Shown one piece after another: positions 11,461 through 23,338 of a DNA stretch of 64,000 bases. The notes under the pieces are model-generated. The model did not search any database. It saw nothing but the letters and a program-made list of their open reading frames with translations, and was not told the origin of the DNA. The stretch covers positions 124,001 to 188,000 of the forward strand of contig JAYKKM010000222.1 in NCBI GenBank assembly GCA_035772405.1, given 5' to 3'. The position numbers and the translations under genes are program-made. The DNA comes from Chrysogorgia sp. JL179-B06 (taxonomy: Eukaryota; Cnidaria; Anthozoa; Scleralcyonacea; Chrysogorgiidae). Positions within the stretch are counted from its first letter, which is position 1. Each line of letters starts with the position of its first letter.

Positions 11461-11729
11461 ATAGTAAAACTACATCGATCATGAGCTACAAAACTAGTGC
11501 ATTACAAATCAGTGTATTACAGGTAATGAGGATTAAACTGAAAATAAATACCTGACGATGCATTCAGTTTCAAAGGGAATATTTGACCCATGACTGAACG
11601 GGTCACGTATATCTTTTCAATTAGTCCTGATTACCCGTGATCATGCACTGTTTAGTCGAAAAGGTCTATTCAATATATGTAAAAATAGAATCATAATTCT
11701 CCAACTAAGAGGTTGCTACAGTAACTAAC

Positions 11730-11846
11730 CCTATTCTGAAGAGCTTTTTTCTGGAAAGTTACATTTGTCATTTTCTTCTTTGACAAGGTTTCCAAATATT
11801 TTTGCCTCTCTTGCTGCTTTTCACTTTCTGTGCTCCTTGACTTCCT
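11730..11846 (-). CDS. Candidate internal exon, Lys/Glu-rich coiled-coil-like, gene unknown
   Basis: This is a 117 bp, 39-codon minus-strand frame flanked by a good acceptor (TTGTTTACAG) and donor (GTTAGT), phase 0 on both sides. It reads RKSRSTESEKQQERQKYLET and ends with FQKKALQNR. The charged heptad-like composition suggests a helix. Neighbouring exons are not found, so the gene is unidentified and the exon is tentative. Confidence 0.35.
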
Positions 11847-11859
11847 CTGTAAACAATAC

Positions 11860-12690
11860 AATAGCAGAAACGTAGGCATTTATACAGATAGTTATAGAAT
11901 TTGCTATTCATGAATAGCGGTTTAGAAAAAATATCCAACAAAACTACCATGTACCGATTTAATTGATTAATTAAATTAATCCAGTGAGGACACTCAGGTA
12001 TATTAGTGTCACGGAGAGGCATGAAGGCCTTGAGAGACGAGTTCAGAAAATTACTTTGGTCAGAAATTTCCTCATGATATAACTACTTTGACACTGTCAG
12101 GGACTTTTTAGAGTTGATATTTAAGAAATAGAAAACTTTTTATGTGTTTCCACGCAATTTCATTGAAGTTGAGAGTGTTTCCACGCAATTTCGAGTTCTC
12201 CCAAACTTCGACAAGTGTTTATATAACTCAATGGAAACACGGAAAAATTTCCTATTTTTTTTATAAAATAGCTGTCAAAATAAGTAAAATGTGATAATAA
12301 TCATTGCATCAAAGCCTAAATTCTCCTCACTGTTCACAATGCGTATTGGATGGCGTATTGGATGGCATATTGGATGGCGTATTTGATTTCGTGGCTGTGT
12401 TTCTATCGAGTTATAGACACACGGCTTTCAGCCAATCAGTGCGTGCGTTTTTAATTTGTTATTTTACAAAACCTTTTAGTATAATTTTGGAAGTTTATAG
12501 CAACAATCATTGAATTTAATTGGTCATTGTAGGAGTTTATAGTTGCCGATATAAACTTCTCGCGAGGAGCAAATAATAATAATCCTTGTAACCAATCACA
12601 GAACATATATCATAGTAATCCAATTCAGTAAGATTACTTGAAGTATTTCACATCAATAACATAAATGATATGAAATACAAAATTGAATGT
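11860..12690. other. No gene; short minisatellite at about 12340-12392
   Basis: AT-rich spacer. GGATGGCGTATT or close variants repeat four times at about 12347-12385. The sequence TGTTTCCACGCAATTTC occurs twice near 12145 and 12178. No coding signal. Confidence 0.55.
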
Positions 12691-12693
12691 TTA

Positions 12694-13154
12694 TGCACCT
12701 ATCAATGTCAAGCCCCTGTGTTGGGACATAAGACATAAGTAAAATTCCCCACCCCAAGGGTAACTTTCTGTGAAGGCTAAAGTATAATTACTGTACACTA
12801 AAGTATAATTACACACATGCTGAATATGTATGTCTGTATTAGTATATTTTTACATTAATAAATAAAATTGAAGCAAGTAGCAGGTTCGAACACTTAATTA
12901 CCATTCTGTCGCTCATAATGTGTATTTTTTAATAATACTGTACACTATTCACCTTCAAGGGAATCCAGCAAAAGGAGGTAAAAGCACAGAGTTTTTTCAA
13001 AATGGGTGAAAATTGAAATTTACGCTGGCCGTAACAACTCATCTCCAGTCTCTCTCGGTTTTCATGTCAAATTAACCACCCTGGTTACAGCATGCTTTGT
13101 CAATTTCCCCAGGGTAGCCCCCCGCCACCCTGGGGCTTGACATTGATAGGTGCA
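12694..13154. mobile_element. PIF/Harbinger-like MITE, TTA target duplication
   Basis: The terminal inverted repeat TGCACCTATCAATGTCAAGCCCC opens at 12694, and its reverse complement closes at 13154. Both ends are flanked by TTA (12691-12693 and 13155-13157), the 3 bp duplication typical of PIF/Harbinger. There is no coding capacity. A related end (GATAGGTGCATTA) occurs at about 37622-37635. Confidence 0.7.
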
Positions 13155-13380
13155 TTAAGCGAGTTGCAGCAGTTTCAGAAAAAGCACACAACAAAAGAAT
13201 GGGATTTAAACTATTAATGGTAAGATTACTAAATTATTTATCAGACAAAATAGAAGTAATCACTGGAAATAGGCATTTCACATTTCACAGTACAGTATCA
13301 GAGAAGGGCTTTTATTTAAAAAATTAATATGCAATTTCAATTAATTTCAATAGTACAATTTAAGTCTGACAACTTGAATT

Positions 13381-13496
13381 CTATCTATCTATCTATCTAT
13401 CTATCCATCCGTCCGTCCGTCCGTCCGTCCGTCCGTCCGTCCGTCCGTCCGTCCGTCCGTCCGTCCGTCCGTCCATCCATCTATCTATCTATCATC
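13381..13496. repeat. Compound tetranucleotide microsatellite (TCTA)n(TCCG)n(TCTA)n
   Basis: A pure run of CTAT/TCCG/CTAT tetramers. The translated frame is a repeat of Arg-Pro-Ser-Val and is not a gene. Confidence 0.97.
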
Positions 13497-13523
13497 TCAG
13501 AATCCGAAATTTAACTTAACCTT

Positions 13524-13990
13524 GTGATTTTAGATTGGGTAACCTATAAGCTTTCTCAAGTTACTTCAACCAAATCACTTGGTATTATTATTGACAATAA
13601 ATTAACATGGGATGATCACATAAATTCCCTTGCAAAGAAAATTTCGAAGGCAATCGCTGGATTGAGAATGGTCAGGGAATTTTTGCCTTTTGGTACCTTA
13701 CTGACGCTGTACAATTCTTTAATTCAACCATTGTTTGATTATTGTGGAATTGTTTGGAACAACATCAATTTAATGCAAAATGAGTTAAAGTTAAGTTATC
13801 AAGGAGTTAAAGCATGGAACTCTTTGAGTTATGAACAAAAAAATATCTGTTCACTAAAATGTTTTCAAAATAGTATTAATGTCTCTCCTCCACAAAACCT
13901 TGTAAATATTTAATTTGTAGTAATTAGTTAAAACTTTCACGGCTTTCATGTAAACCAAATGTATTTTTGATGAAATTCTGTGATTAAATA
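13524..13990 (+). pseudogene. Internally deleted non-LTR retrotransposon 3' fragment
   Basis: The open frame starts within the post-catalytic region (STKSLGIIIDNKLTWDDHIN), continues KKISKAIAGLRMVREFLPF and LIQPLFDYCGIVWNN, then jumps to the C-terminal block GVKAWNSLSYEQKN. The intervening ~90 residues are missing while the frame is kept. A polyadenylation-like AATAAA (about 13985) is followed by a TCTC/TACC microsatellite that may descend from the 3' tail. The copy is dead. Confidence 0.8.
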
Positions 13991-13994
13991 AAGG

Positions 13995-14230
13995 TCTCGA
14001 TCTCTCTCTCTATCTACAGGTATCTCTCTCTATCTACAGGTATCCCTCTATCTCCCTACCTACCTACCTACCTACCTATCTGCCCTACCTACCTACCTAC
14101 CTACCTACCTACCTACCTACCTACCTACCTACCTACCTACCTACCTACCTACCTACCTACCTACCTACCTACCTACCTACCTACCTACCTACCTACCTAC
14201 CTACGGCCATCTATTTATCTATCTATCTTC
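13995..14230. repeat. Microsatellite cluster, mainly (TACC)n
   Basis: TCTC/TCTA repeats (13998-14055), then more than thirty TACC units (about 14058-14203), then TCTA. It adjoins the 3' end of the retrotransposon fragment. Confidence 0.95.
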
Positions 14231-16090
14231 AACTTAAATGTCAGAATCAGTGATGAAGCAATCAGTGATCAAGAATGAAGCAATCGGATTCGCTTCACCT
14301 AATCATACGCTGTTCTTATGGAGATAGTGTTCCAGTCTACTATACAGTAGTCTGTTGATCACTGGGTCTATTATAGTCATTAAGGATTGAAAGCTGAACT
14401 TAAATGTTTATTGCTTATTGGAAAAAATACAATATTTCAATAATCAAAACATGAACAGAGTAATATTGGCATTTGTGTAAACAATATCTGTGGCAGACAT
14501 ACATAACATACAAATGAGCTTGAAATTTACAAATAATAACATATTTTTATGGCTTCTGTATAGTTTGAGCAGCTAAAAGTGAATTGTTATTTACAGCTAA
14601 AATCTCCAAAATACATTTTAGCTGTAATTAAGCAGCAAGTTATTTACACTGTCTTGCAGATTGTTTTACAGAACACTAATTTGTTTTGTTTCATAAAATA
14701 CATACAGTATAAAGCTTAGTATATCTAAAATGTTTCAGTGATAAATTCTGAAGTATGATCATGTATTGAACTAAAATATGCAAATAGAATTTAAAACAAT
14801 GCTTACAGTACCTTGCCTTTTTTAACTCCAGATGAAGAACAGTTACCTGTAAAATATAAAGTTTGATGCAGCATACAGTAAGTTTTTAAAACAGAAATCA
14901 CCTACCATTATCATGCTTAAAATTTTATAATGTAATACAAGCAATGACTGCTAAACATATTAATCAATCAACTATAACCACCACATATCATCACGTTATT
15001 AATCAACAGATGTAGATGTAGCATAAACATGAAATTAAAAAATAAGCCTAGGCCCTAGGTGGTCATAGGAGTTACTAGCATTGATTTTTCATGGCAAAAT
15101 GTCACTGTACATACAGTATGTGGTGCAGAAGGCAACTTTGCATGAGAAAACAAATGAAAATACAAAAACGGTTGCAAGGCCTAGGAGAAAGTAAACCCAT
15201 CTCAAACATGTAATAAATTATGCCACATTTTCAGACAACCTTCAAGTGCTACGACTGCTAGAGAATGTAAGAATTGAAAAGCCAGTATTTAAAATCGAGA
15301 ATGAGTTACATCAAATGCTGGGGTGCACTGACGTTATTCCTAACATAGGAAAGTCTTGAAAATAAATTCCTTCTGCATCGGCATAAATTAGGCAGTTTAA
15401 TATAAATAGATTCCATCACCTTTAATTGAAAAAATTATCAGTACTTAGCCAAAATATGGAAGCTGGTATCACTGTATACAGTATGTTAGTGCACTTTTTG
15501 TCTGAACAAAAAACTATTCATAAAATATTCATAAATATTTTGATTTTCACATAATTACGAGTTTCAGTTTATATGGTACAATTGGTTAATTATGTCCATA
15601 TCATTGTTAGAAATCATTCAATCAACAATCATCCTATCATATGTGGTTTGGCATAAACTGCCATTGCACTAGGCTATGTGTATAACTTCTTGTAACATCG
15701 CATACCACATTGTGGCTTAACATCTTACAGCAGGGTGTATATACTGTAGCGTCTTATAACCACAGACTGCAGTAATTTGACAACCACTGTTGCAGCAACC
15801 CTGCCATATATAGTTAAGCATTGATGTAAGTTTGCAGCAATTGGAATAGCTAAAGCAGACCCTGATAATTATGCAAGACCCTGATAATTATGCAAGACCC
15901 TAGGCAAAAAGAGGCCTTTGAAAGCAGTTACTGTACTTATAATAATATACTGTTTTTTTTAACTAAATAATTTATAAATCAGAATATTGAACAGGAAAGA
16001 CATTTTCAGTCAATGCTGCAACATTCACATTTGTCTTATCTCGCACAGACACAGTGTGCACAAAATACCCAGACATTTATCCCCCACATC
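14230..16090. other. Long spacer without a recognisable gene
   Basis: AT-rich, with only short frames. A 21 bp direct repeat (GACCCTGATAATTATGCAA) occurs twice at about 15860-15900. I see no exon or transposon terminus that I can defend. Confidence 0.55.
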
Positions 16091-16095
16091 TACTC

Positions 16096-16515
16096 ATAAA
16101 GGTTGGGACACACCACGCGACAAATCGCGGGGGCGTGTCGCAGGGACATTTCCCCTGTGAGGACACACAAAGCAACAAATCGCGGGGGCGTGTCGCGGGG
16201 ACATTTCCCTTGTTGAGGACACACGAGGGGACATGTCAGAAAAGGAAAATAAAATAACGTTATGTGATTGGTTTATTTTAATTTTGTCCCGGGGACTAGT
16301 TGCACGAGCTGTTCATACAATGGGACAAGTCACGGGGACATACTTTTGTCACCGCGACATGTCGCATGTATTGTGTTAGAGTAGCTATTTAAGGTTAGGA
16401 CACACAAGGCGACATGTCGCGGGGACATGTTGCGGGGACATGTTGCATGGACAAATCCTGTCGTGTGTACTAGGCAAAACTTTGTCGCGGGGACAAATCT
16501 TTGTCCCCGAAACAT
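16096..16515. repeat. Degenerate repeat cluster, GC-rich GGACACACAAGGCGACATGTCGCGGGG type
   Basis: Four to six imperfect copies of GGACACAC followed by CGACA(A/T)(A/G)TCGCGGGG and GGACATTT lie in direct and inverted order within 420 bp, with more GC than the flanks. Chance frames here are not genes. This may be the remains of a small transposon with internal repeats. Confidence 0.7.
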
Positions 16516-17325
16516 GTTGCATGTATTCAAAATGATTTGAATTCGTTATACACAATTGAAGATTCCATATCAGTATAATAGCAATGTGTTGTAGCGAAGT
16601 GGTGAAATGTGAGAGTTTGTATCTGATAATCTGATTTGTTTACACGAGAAAGCCCCCTTATTTGTTTAGCACCAAAGATAATATATTTTAGTTCCCAATA
16701 TGTTTGTGCCAGTGGGTGATGTCTCACGACTCATGTGTTGTATCCTCAATGAGCAATGTATTTTGTGTTGAAATTATCCACACTACACTACAGTCTACAG
16801 TACATGCCACAACTCAAATGCAAGTTTAGCCTTTGTTTCTCTGCACACTGCAGCAAGTGTAGTTTATACAGACAGTAAAGGTATCAAAATCTCTACATCA
16901 TAGCCAGATGACTGAGATAAGTTGACGTTAAAGTGCATATTTGACAAATATTCTTCGGTTCGTCTCTAAATTATTTAATACATGTAATTCTGTACAAACC
17001 CATGATATATTTACAGAGCATCTCTTAATCGTGTATCGGACACACAATGAACACGGACACCGTCATAGAAATATCGTAATTATTTTCTCATGTCTCTGAA
17101 GGTCTACACAAACAAAAAACACTAACCGTAACCCAAATCAAAACCCTAATCGGCATCCTAGCCACCAAATAAAAAAGTACTAGCGCTATACTTCTAAACC
17201 TAACATTTTAATCATACAAAAATTATCCGATACACGAAGGGAGAGCCAATTTTAGTCATTACAACATTCCAGCTTATCTTCGCTCATACAAAGTCACTAG
17301 CAAACTGTACAACCAAATGACTGCT
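16515..17325. other. Spacer, no gene; one solitary transposon-like end at ~16933
   Basis: TTAAAGTGCATATTTGAC at about 16929 resembles the ends of the TTAA-flanked elements at 17330 and 59947, but no partner end is seen. Confidence 0.5.
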
Positions 17326-17329
17326 TTAA

Positions 17330-18923
17330 AGTGCATATAAACCCAAATTCGTTTCTGGCTCAAACGAAAGAGGAGATGGATAGAAGGTTTTCTGCAGATT
17401 ATTTGATCGAGTAAAAATGAAAAACAAAGATTCTACAAGCTCGCAAAGTTGGATATTTTGATTTCATGACCGGTAGTACGGAGTCTGGGTCGAGAGTTGT
17501 TTGTGACGTCTATGTAGTCACTCGTTTTACTTCCGGCCGAGAATTACTATGGTTTTCATAGTAAAAACGTGAAGAAACGTTGTTCTTGTCGAAGCGTATT
17601 GCCGATGTAAAATTCAAATTGATGAAGTCATTCTTCGTCTAATAGTTCATATTTTAACGCGGAATACGATTATGAAGTGGAAATAGTGGGAGAAGCGACA
17701 GAAGATGAGAATAATGTCGTCGAAGATGTGGCCCGCGTCGACAGTATGTTGCAGCCATTATGAGGCATATGTTATCCAGCCGAATCAGACAAGCGTCGTT
17801 TGCGCTTCGCAAATAATACGATTCTGAATCGAATAATACGATTCTGAACCTCGTCGACCGCTTGTGACTCTGTGAATGATGTGCGCATCTACTCAAGATT
17901 CCGCAAAGTGAAATCTATCTTTCAAAAGGCATGGTCCTTACCATAAATATTCACTCTTGTGACGCTGTTGGATAGCGTTACACAATTCTAAACCAGACAG
18001 AGAGTTATTATTTGTCTAATAGTTCATATTTTAACACGGAATACGATTATCAAGTGGAAATAATGAGCGAAGCGACAGAAGATAAGTTGTCGACGAGACG
18101 ACGACAAAGATATGTTGTGACAGGCTTTCAGCCGAATCTGAGTCTGACAGGCCTCGAGACAGGCGTCGTTTGCGCTTCGCCGGCTTTGGTTACTATAAAA
18201 CTACTTTCAACATCCGAAAGCTATGATCGCTTGTGACTCTCACATTATTTTTGTTCTCTAAAATAATTAAATGTTTCTTATTACACGCAGGAAACATGAT
18301 ACACAGTACATATAAAAGGCATAAAATGTATCGGCGCTGGCGCATAATATTTATCTCCTAACTGGCGGCGTCTCCTTTTCGGCTTTTCGACATCGGCTTC
18401 TCCTCGATCGTTTCTATGGATTGTTGGAACGACAGCAATTCCTAGTTCATCTTCTTTCCAGGCAAGGCCTTATAAAATCGAAAATCATCTGACGCAAAAA
18501 TTGTATCGAACAAATACGCGACTCCTTTGTGGATTCCCACTTAGTTTTCACGAAATCATCCATTGTTTTCTTCGTTTCTTCGCTTTATCGTTAGCAAAAG
18601 AAATTTATGAAGTATTCCCAACTTTTCAGCGCTAGATTATGTATTGGAATAGCCAGCAACAACGTATTGCAAACACTATGTTTACTAGTTTCAACATGGT
18701 TCTGAAATCTGCGTGACTACATAGACGTCACAACACTACTAGTACCCAGATCCCGTACTACCGGTCATGATTTTTGAAACAATAAAAATTCGTATTTTTT
18801 GGCATGTTTGGCAAGCGCTAACAAAATGAGTTTTTCTTCAAACAAGATGTAATATATATCATTCGAATCCTGGTGACGTGACAAATTTAATGAGAATAAA
18901 ACGAATTTGGGTTTATATGCACT
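17330..18923. mobile_element. TTAA-flanked DNA transposon (Kolobok- or piggyBac-like), non-autonomous
   Basis: Ends are inverted: AGTGCATATAAACCCAAATTCG starts at 17330 and its reverse complement ends at 18923, each flanked by TTAA (17326-17329 and 18924-18927). A second inverted block (ATGACCGGTAGTACGG with GACGTCTATGTAGTCAC) lies at 17465-17525 and 18708-18772. Inside, a ~190 bp segment beginning GTCTAATAGTTCATATTTTAA is present twice in direct order, at about 17638 and 18013, each encoding a short acidic peptide (YFNTEYDYQVEI). No transposase is left. TTAA duplication is known for both Kolobok and piggyBac; I cannot choose between them. Confidence 0.82.
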
Positions 18924-19422
18924 TTAAGGCTTTAACATTACCTGATGATTAACCTCCGCGCGACCGTTTGAAGCCTGGGGAGAGCAAGCTGCGCGCCCCC
19001 ACTTTAGCATTATTGTAAATCGAAAAGCATGGTGCAATTTAGAATTATTATAAATTGAAGGAAGAGACCATGTTGCGTTCCCAGAGCTTTTCCCTCGGTT
19101 TCAGTTCCCAGTCCCCTTCTGTTTGACGCAACGAAGTGGCAAAACGACGCGACGAAATCGAAATGCGACGCGAGCTTTTATAAATAGACTCACGAGAGAG
19201 ATTAAGCATGTGGGACTGGACAGAGTGCTTAGAAGATCTTCTGAGCCGGCATCAACCCGCTGGTCTAAAATTTAGACTTACAGCTTCAACCCTGTTTAGT
19301 GACTATACGATACTGGTGGATAATCACATATTGCGTGTTAATCGTCATAAAGTGCGGCAAGCAATCTGTAGCGCCGTATTACGATGTTTCCTATTTCTTA
19401 TCCAATTACCTCAACAACTTCC

Positions 19423-19623
19423 ATCACGCCATCCTTTCCAACGTATCTCCCACCATAGCAATTTCAGGAATGTAGGACCAGATGTCGTCATTAATAAGGC
19501 GACAACAGCAGATAACTAGATAAAGTTGTCTAGTTCACTGCTGTTGTCGCCTTATTGACAACATCCAGTTGTACATTCCTGACATTGCTATGATGGGAGA
19601 TACGTTGGGAAAGATGGCGTGAT
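19423..19623. repeat. 201 bp near-perfect hairpin
   Basis: ATCACGCCATCCTTTCCAAC starts the left arm and its reverse complement ends the right arm. The arms are about 95 bp, with a few mismatches and a short loop near 19523. It has no target duplication I can define, so it may be a foldback MITE or a local inversion. A hairpin RNA is conceivable. Confidence 0.8.
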
Positions 19624-19654
19624 TGAGATCGTAAGCTAAATCAAGTTACTCAAA

Positions 19655-19800
19655 ACGATTCACATCCACTGACGAACATAGCCGATATCCTTGACTCGTT
19701 GGGAAATGCACGGTACTCAACTATTAATTTAAGAAATGGTTACTGGCAAATATCCATAGAACCTAAAGATGGTCGACAAAAAAGGGCCTTTATCAGGGCC
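19655..19800 (+). pseudogene. Ty3/Gypsy reverse transcriptase fragment
   Basis: An open stretch of about 46 codons from near 19659 reads HPLTNIADILDSLGNARYST then NLRNGYWQISIEPKDGRQKR and AFI. This matches the start of the Gypsy reverse transcriptase palm (PLP-ID-LD-LG-A-YFS, then DL-SGYWQI). It is cut at about 19800 and no LTRs, integrase or protease are seen. An upstream frame at 19208-19519 is not recognised. Confidence 0.75.
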
Positions 19801-20510
19801 GCCGAGGGACATGACGGGCCCGGGGGCACGCAGTCCCTAAATGCCTCAGATGTCGGAGGTCAATAAGCTGTGAAATAGATAACTCATATAACCGACAGTC
19901 CGTCCAAGTTATATTTAAATACCATCAATCCGACCATTAATTTAAAAGATGCTCAACGACAAAAAAATATATCTCTAATTATTGACTATAAATTGCGTAG
20001 CCAAAACGTCCAATTTGGAGGACAAATTGAAATTTACTAATAATGAATGAAAACTCTATAATTTATAAGCAAAAAATTCTGAAATGTGAAATATAATCTA
20101 TGCACACTGGACACGTTAAATTGAACAGCTCTATATAAGTGCTATAAGTAAACTGATACCTTATTGCCAGTATTGACTTCAATTTTGTAGTGACAGTGAC
20201 TATTTTGTCAGTGTTTTTCATTCTCTCCAACCATATAAATAAATGTGGCATCCAATGTAAGCTAATGTATCTTGAATTAGTTTATTATATATAACTATCA
20301 TAAATTGTAAGATTCTCTGATTAAAATAGTTTCATAGCAGCCATTCATGTACTGAGCCATAATAAAGGTTTTATCTTCACATTAAATGGGCTATTTTCTG
20401 TTCTAATATTTTCAGCTTACCTTACTGTGTTTGCATTATTACATAATGCAAATCGTTGTTTCATCTGTAAATCAACTAGCAGTATAGACACATGTGCCTA
20501 TTTTTATACT
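19800..20510. other. Spacer, no gene recognised
   Basis: AT-rich after a short GC-rich patch at 19795-19835. Nothing coding. Confidence 0.5.
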
Positions 20511-20513
20511 TAC

Positions 20514-20731
20514 ATTGATACACCATCGATACGATGAACGTCTACAATAAATCCGTTGTATTTCACGTGGTCCAAACTCGGAAATTTCACAAAAGCCTTG
20601 AATTCAAAATAAAAGTTGGAAATGCACTGGTATCGTTGTTTTGCGATTTTGGTGTGCAGAGAACGTGCGCCACTTTCGTCCTCTCTCACTGTAATGCCTT
20701 TAATTGGCGAAACAACTGGCGTAGTCATTTC
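20514..20731 (-). CDS. Candidate exon of an unrecognised gene
   Basis: On the minus strand the acceptor CTCTTTTTTAG precedes an open frame of 72 codons that ends in phase 2 at the donor GTAAGT. It reads MTTPVVSPIKGITVREDESG, then a Tyr/Phe-rich part (NFYFEFKAFVKF) and VDVHRIDGVS. It could belong to a transposon-derived or host gene. A neighbouring frame near 20837-20930 with donor GTAAGT does not join it in phase. I do not recognise a domain. Confidence 0.35.
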
Positions 20732-20734
20732 CTA

Positions 20735-21170
20735 AAAAAGAGAATTAACGTATAATGTCTATAATGTAGCAAGTACAAGAACTAGAGTGTACGGTAAAAA
20801 ATTGTTCGGAAGCATTACATTACATTACTTACTATGTAGACGATCAAAGATTTCTGCTTGTTGTATGAATCTTGGTTGCTTTTCTTGTCCTGTTGTCCGT
20901 GGAATCCTTACACGAGAAGGCCAGATCCAGAAGTTTCACCGTGTTTTAACGGCGGGTAGTTCTCACGTGTTCGCCTCAATTATCATTGCCATTGGTTAAT
21001 TTTGTTTCGCAACGATAGATTGGTTTTACAAACTACCATTGTTCAAAGTCGGTGCCAAATTTGTAAAAAATGCTTCTTTGTTCTTTTAGACCTAGTTTTC
21101 AATTTTTAAATTTGATGGTCAATTGGCACGGACGCACGCTGGTACGGCCATATATTTCGCTAACATATAT
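20735..21170. other. Spacer, possible weak exon only
   Basis: A minus-strand open stretch ending at a GTAAGT donor near 20830 contains IPRTTGQEKQPRFIQQAEIF. No acceptor is convincing, so I do not call it. Confidence 0.3.
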
Positions 21171-21475
21171 ATGGGCCTGGCTACATATATATATATATGG
21201 CTATACATATATATATATATATATATATGGCTAACATATAATTTTGATAGTCAGGGCACGAAAACACGCTGGCACGACCATATTTATGGCTAACATAATT
21301 TTGATGGTCAAGGCACGAAAGCACGCTGGCACGGCCATATATATGGCGAACATATAATTTTGATGGTCAAGGGCCAAGGCACGAAAGCACGCTGGCACGG
21401 CCATATATATGGCGAACATATAATTTTGATGGTAAAGGCACGAAAGCACGCTGGCACGGCCATATTATGGTTGTA
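21170..21475. repeat. Tandem repeat of about 65-75 bp, five copies, with (TA)n
   Basis: The unit contains AATTTTGATGGTCAAGGCACGAAAGCACGCTGGCACGGCCATAT-like sequence. Copies begin near 21118, 21241, 21298, 21356 and 21420, and a TA/ATATAT run sits at 21185-21227. The minus-strand open frame is the translated repeat. Confidence 0.85.
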
Positions 21476-21479
21476 CTCA

Positions 21480-22065
21480 ACATTATTATGACAATTATTG
21501 CCAAAATCGTTGTTTTATTAAGAATAAATGTCTAGCTACATCGTAATGTCTAGGCTATCGATAATATCCTAATATTATCGTAATGGTCGGAAATGTTTGA
21601 ATTAATAAACTGTCATAAAAGAGATTACGATACATACCAAGATAAAGAGGTATTAAAAATAAGGTATGCTCTAGAATAAGATAACACTTGACGGCTAATT
21701 ATATTATTAGATTAGTCTCCATACTAAAGATGTTTGTAAAAATATATTTAAAGTTCACAATTATATAAAAAATAATTGACAAATAATAAACAAAGCTAGC
21801 GTAGTGGTCTTTAAGTGTTATTAGTTTGCCATGTTGATCGATCACTGCGAGCCGATAATTGTCTATCACACTGCCTGTATATTATGAATGAAACAGGATT
21901 TATTACAAGTTCCAATAAAGGCATCACGAACAGTGATAAATAGCAAAACAAATACTCTGTTTTTCTCTATAGCATAGGATTTGAACTTAAGCTTTAAATG
22001 CCATTCTGAGCTATTTCCAGCGATCGGTTCGCTCGAACCTTGCCTAAATACATATTTCGACTGTT
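21480..22065. other. Spacer, no gene
   Basis: AT-rich sequence without coding or repeat signals that I can support. Confidence 0.5.
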
Positions 22066-22073
22066 TCCCTGTT

Positions 22074-22240
22074 GTCAACCCCCCCCCCGATTCCTCGTTT
22101 GACACCCCCCTGATTCCCATTCCCCGTTTGACACCCCCCTGATTCCCCGTTCCCATTCCCCGTTCCCATTCCCCGTTCCCCGTTCCCATTCCCCGTTCCC
22201 ATTCCCCGTTCCCATTCCCCGATTCCCCGTTCCCTGTTTT
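22074..22240. repeat. C-rich minisatellite, minus strand G4-prone
   Basis: Units of CCCCGTTCCCATT and close variants repeat about ten times after a C10 run. The minus strand is a series of GGGG/GGG tracts separated by 2-4 bases, which can form G-quadruplexes. Frames through it (Gly-Asn-Gly-Glu-Trp-Glu-Arg repeats) are low-complexity artefacts. Confidence 0.9.
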
Positions 22241-22540
22241 AAAGATAGCCCTACAGTATATGTTAATTTTTTCCTTGCATGCCTGAATCCACATAAAGTA
22301 AATATAAAGTTGAGCGTAAACATAGTAAAGACACAGTTGCTGCAGGTTTAACACTATAACGAGGCTCATTTATATGCATATAAAAGAATATTTAATATGA
22401 AAGTGGTCTATACGTCTAGGTCTAACGTCTTGAAACTCGTGCTAACTGAAACTTCCTGCTAGATACCTTGCACGATAGCACGCGTGCTTTGAATTTTTTT
22501 TTGAAATCGCTGTGCAATATAGGCATGGTATAAACACGCT

Positions 22541-23230
22541 ATGTCATTTCTGTCGAATACTGTGAATTATTGCACATAGGTGTCCAAAACAAAAATTATT
22601 GAATGCTGATGAAGTCACTAGGACTAAGCGCATGAAAATTGCAAAATAAAAAATGGCTTGTAGTAGATTTGTTTGTATATTTTTAGTAAGACAATGTATA
22701 ATAAAACAATTATTGGATTTGGCTTACGCATGGTCAATGTTATCAGGTATCGGCAGATAACATTGACCTCGGTCTGGATAATTCTTGATATCATGCTCAG
22801 CCTCATCCAGTAATTGTATATTATTATACATTCAAATTTCATTCTTGTTTCTTATTGGTCAACATACTTCAGTGAATTCTCAATGTCCGGCAGGCGCGAT
22901 GTCATTTTCGTCGAATACTGTGAATTATTGGACGGAGGTGTCCAAAAAATATATTATTGGACGCTGATGACTTGTAGAATGGCTTGTAGTAGATTATGGC
23001 TTGTAGTAGATTACTACCAGACTGTCACTTTGTATATTTTTAGTAAGACTATTTTGAACAATGTATAATAATAAAACAATTATTGGATTCGGCTTACGCA
23101 TGACATCAAGAATTATCCAGACCTTGGTCATTGTTATCCACCTCAGCCTTCGGCAGATAACATCGACCTCAGTCTGGATAATTCTTGATATCATGCTCAG
23201 CCTCATCCAATAATTGTATATTATTATACA
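22541..23230. repeat. Direct segmental duplication (~290-330 bp) carrying a foldback repeat
   Basis: 22541-22829 and 22899-23229 align. Both start TGTCATTT-TCGTCGAATACTGTGAATTATTG, both include GGTGTCCAAAA and GGCTTGTAGTAGATT, and both end in the same foldback element. The foldbacks (22696-22829 and 23063-23229) have arms ATAATAAAACAATTATTGGA and TCCAATAATTGTATATTATT plus an inner arm around AAGAATTATCCAGAC. No coding. Confidence 0.8.
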
Positions 23231-23338
23231 ATACTCGTACAATCTCGATTGTGATTGGCTAGTATAGGTTGGCGTACAGTAATTGTCTTTACAATGGCTT
23301 ACTTCCTAAACTCGCTAAGGGCTTCTACATTTATAATT

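Noticed and set aside
13329..13514. Open frame rich in Arg-Pro-Ser-Val
   Set aside because: Translation of a TCCG microsatellite.
20837..20935. Exon upstream of the 20514-20731 exon
   Set aside because: No convincing acceptor, and the phases do not agree.
22075..22369. Gly-Asn-Gly-Glu-Trp-Glu-Arg repeat proteins
   Set aside because: Low-complexity translation of the C-rich minisatellite.
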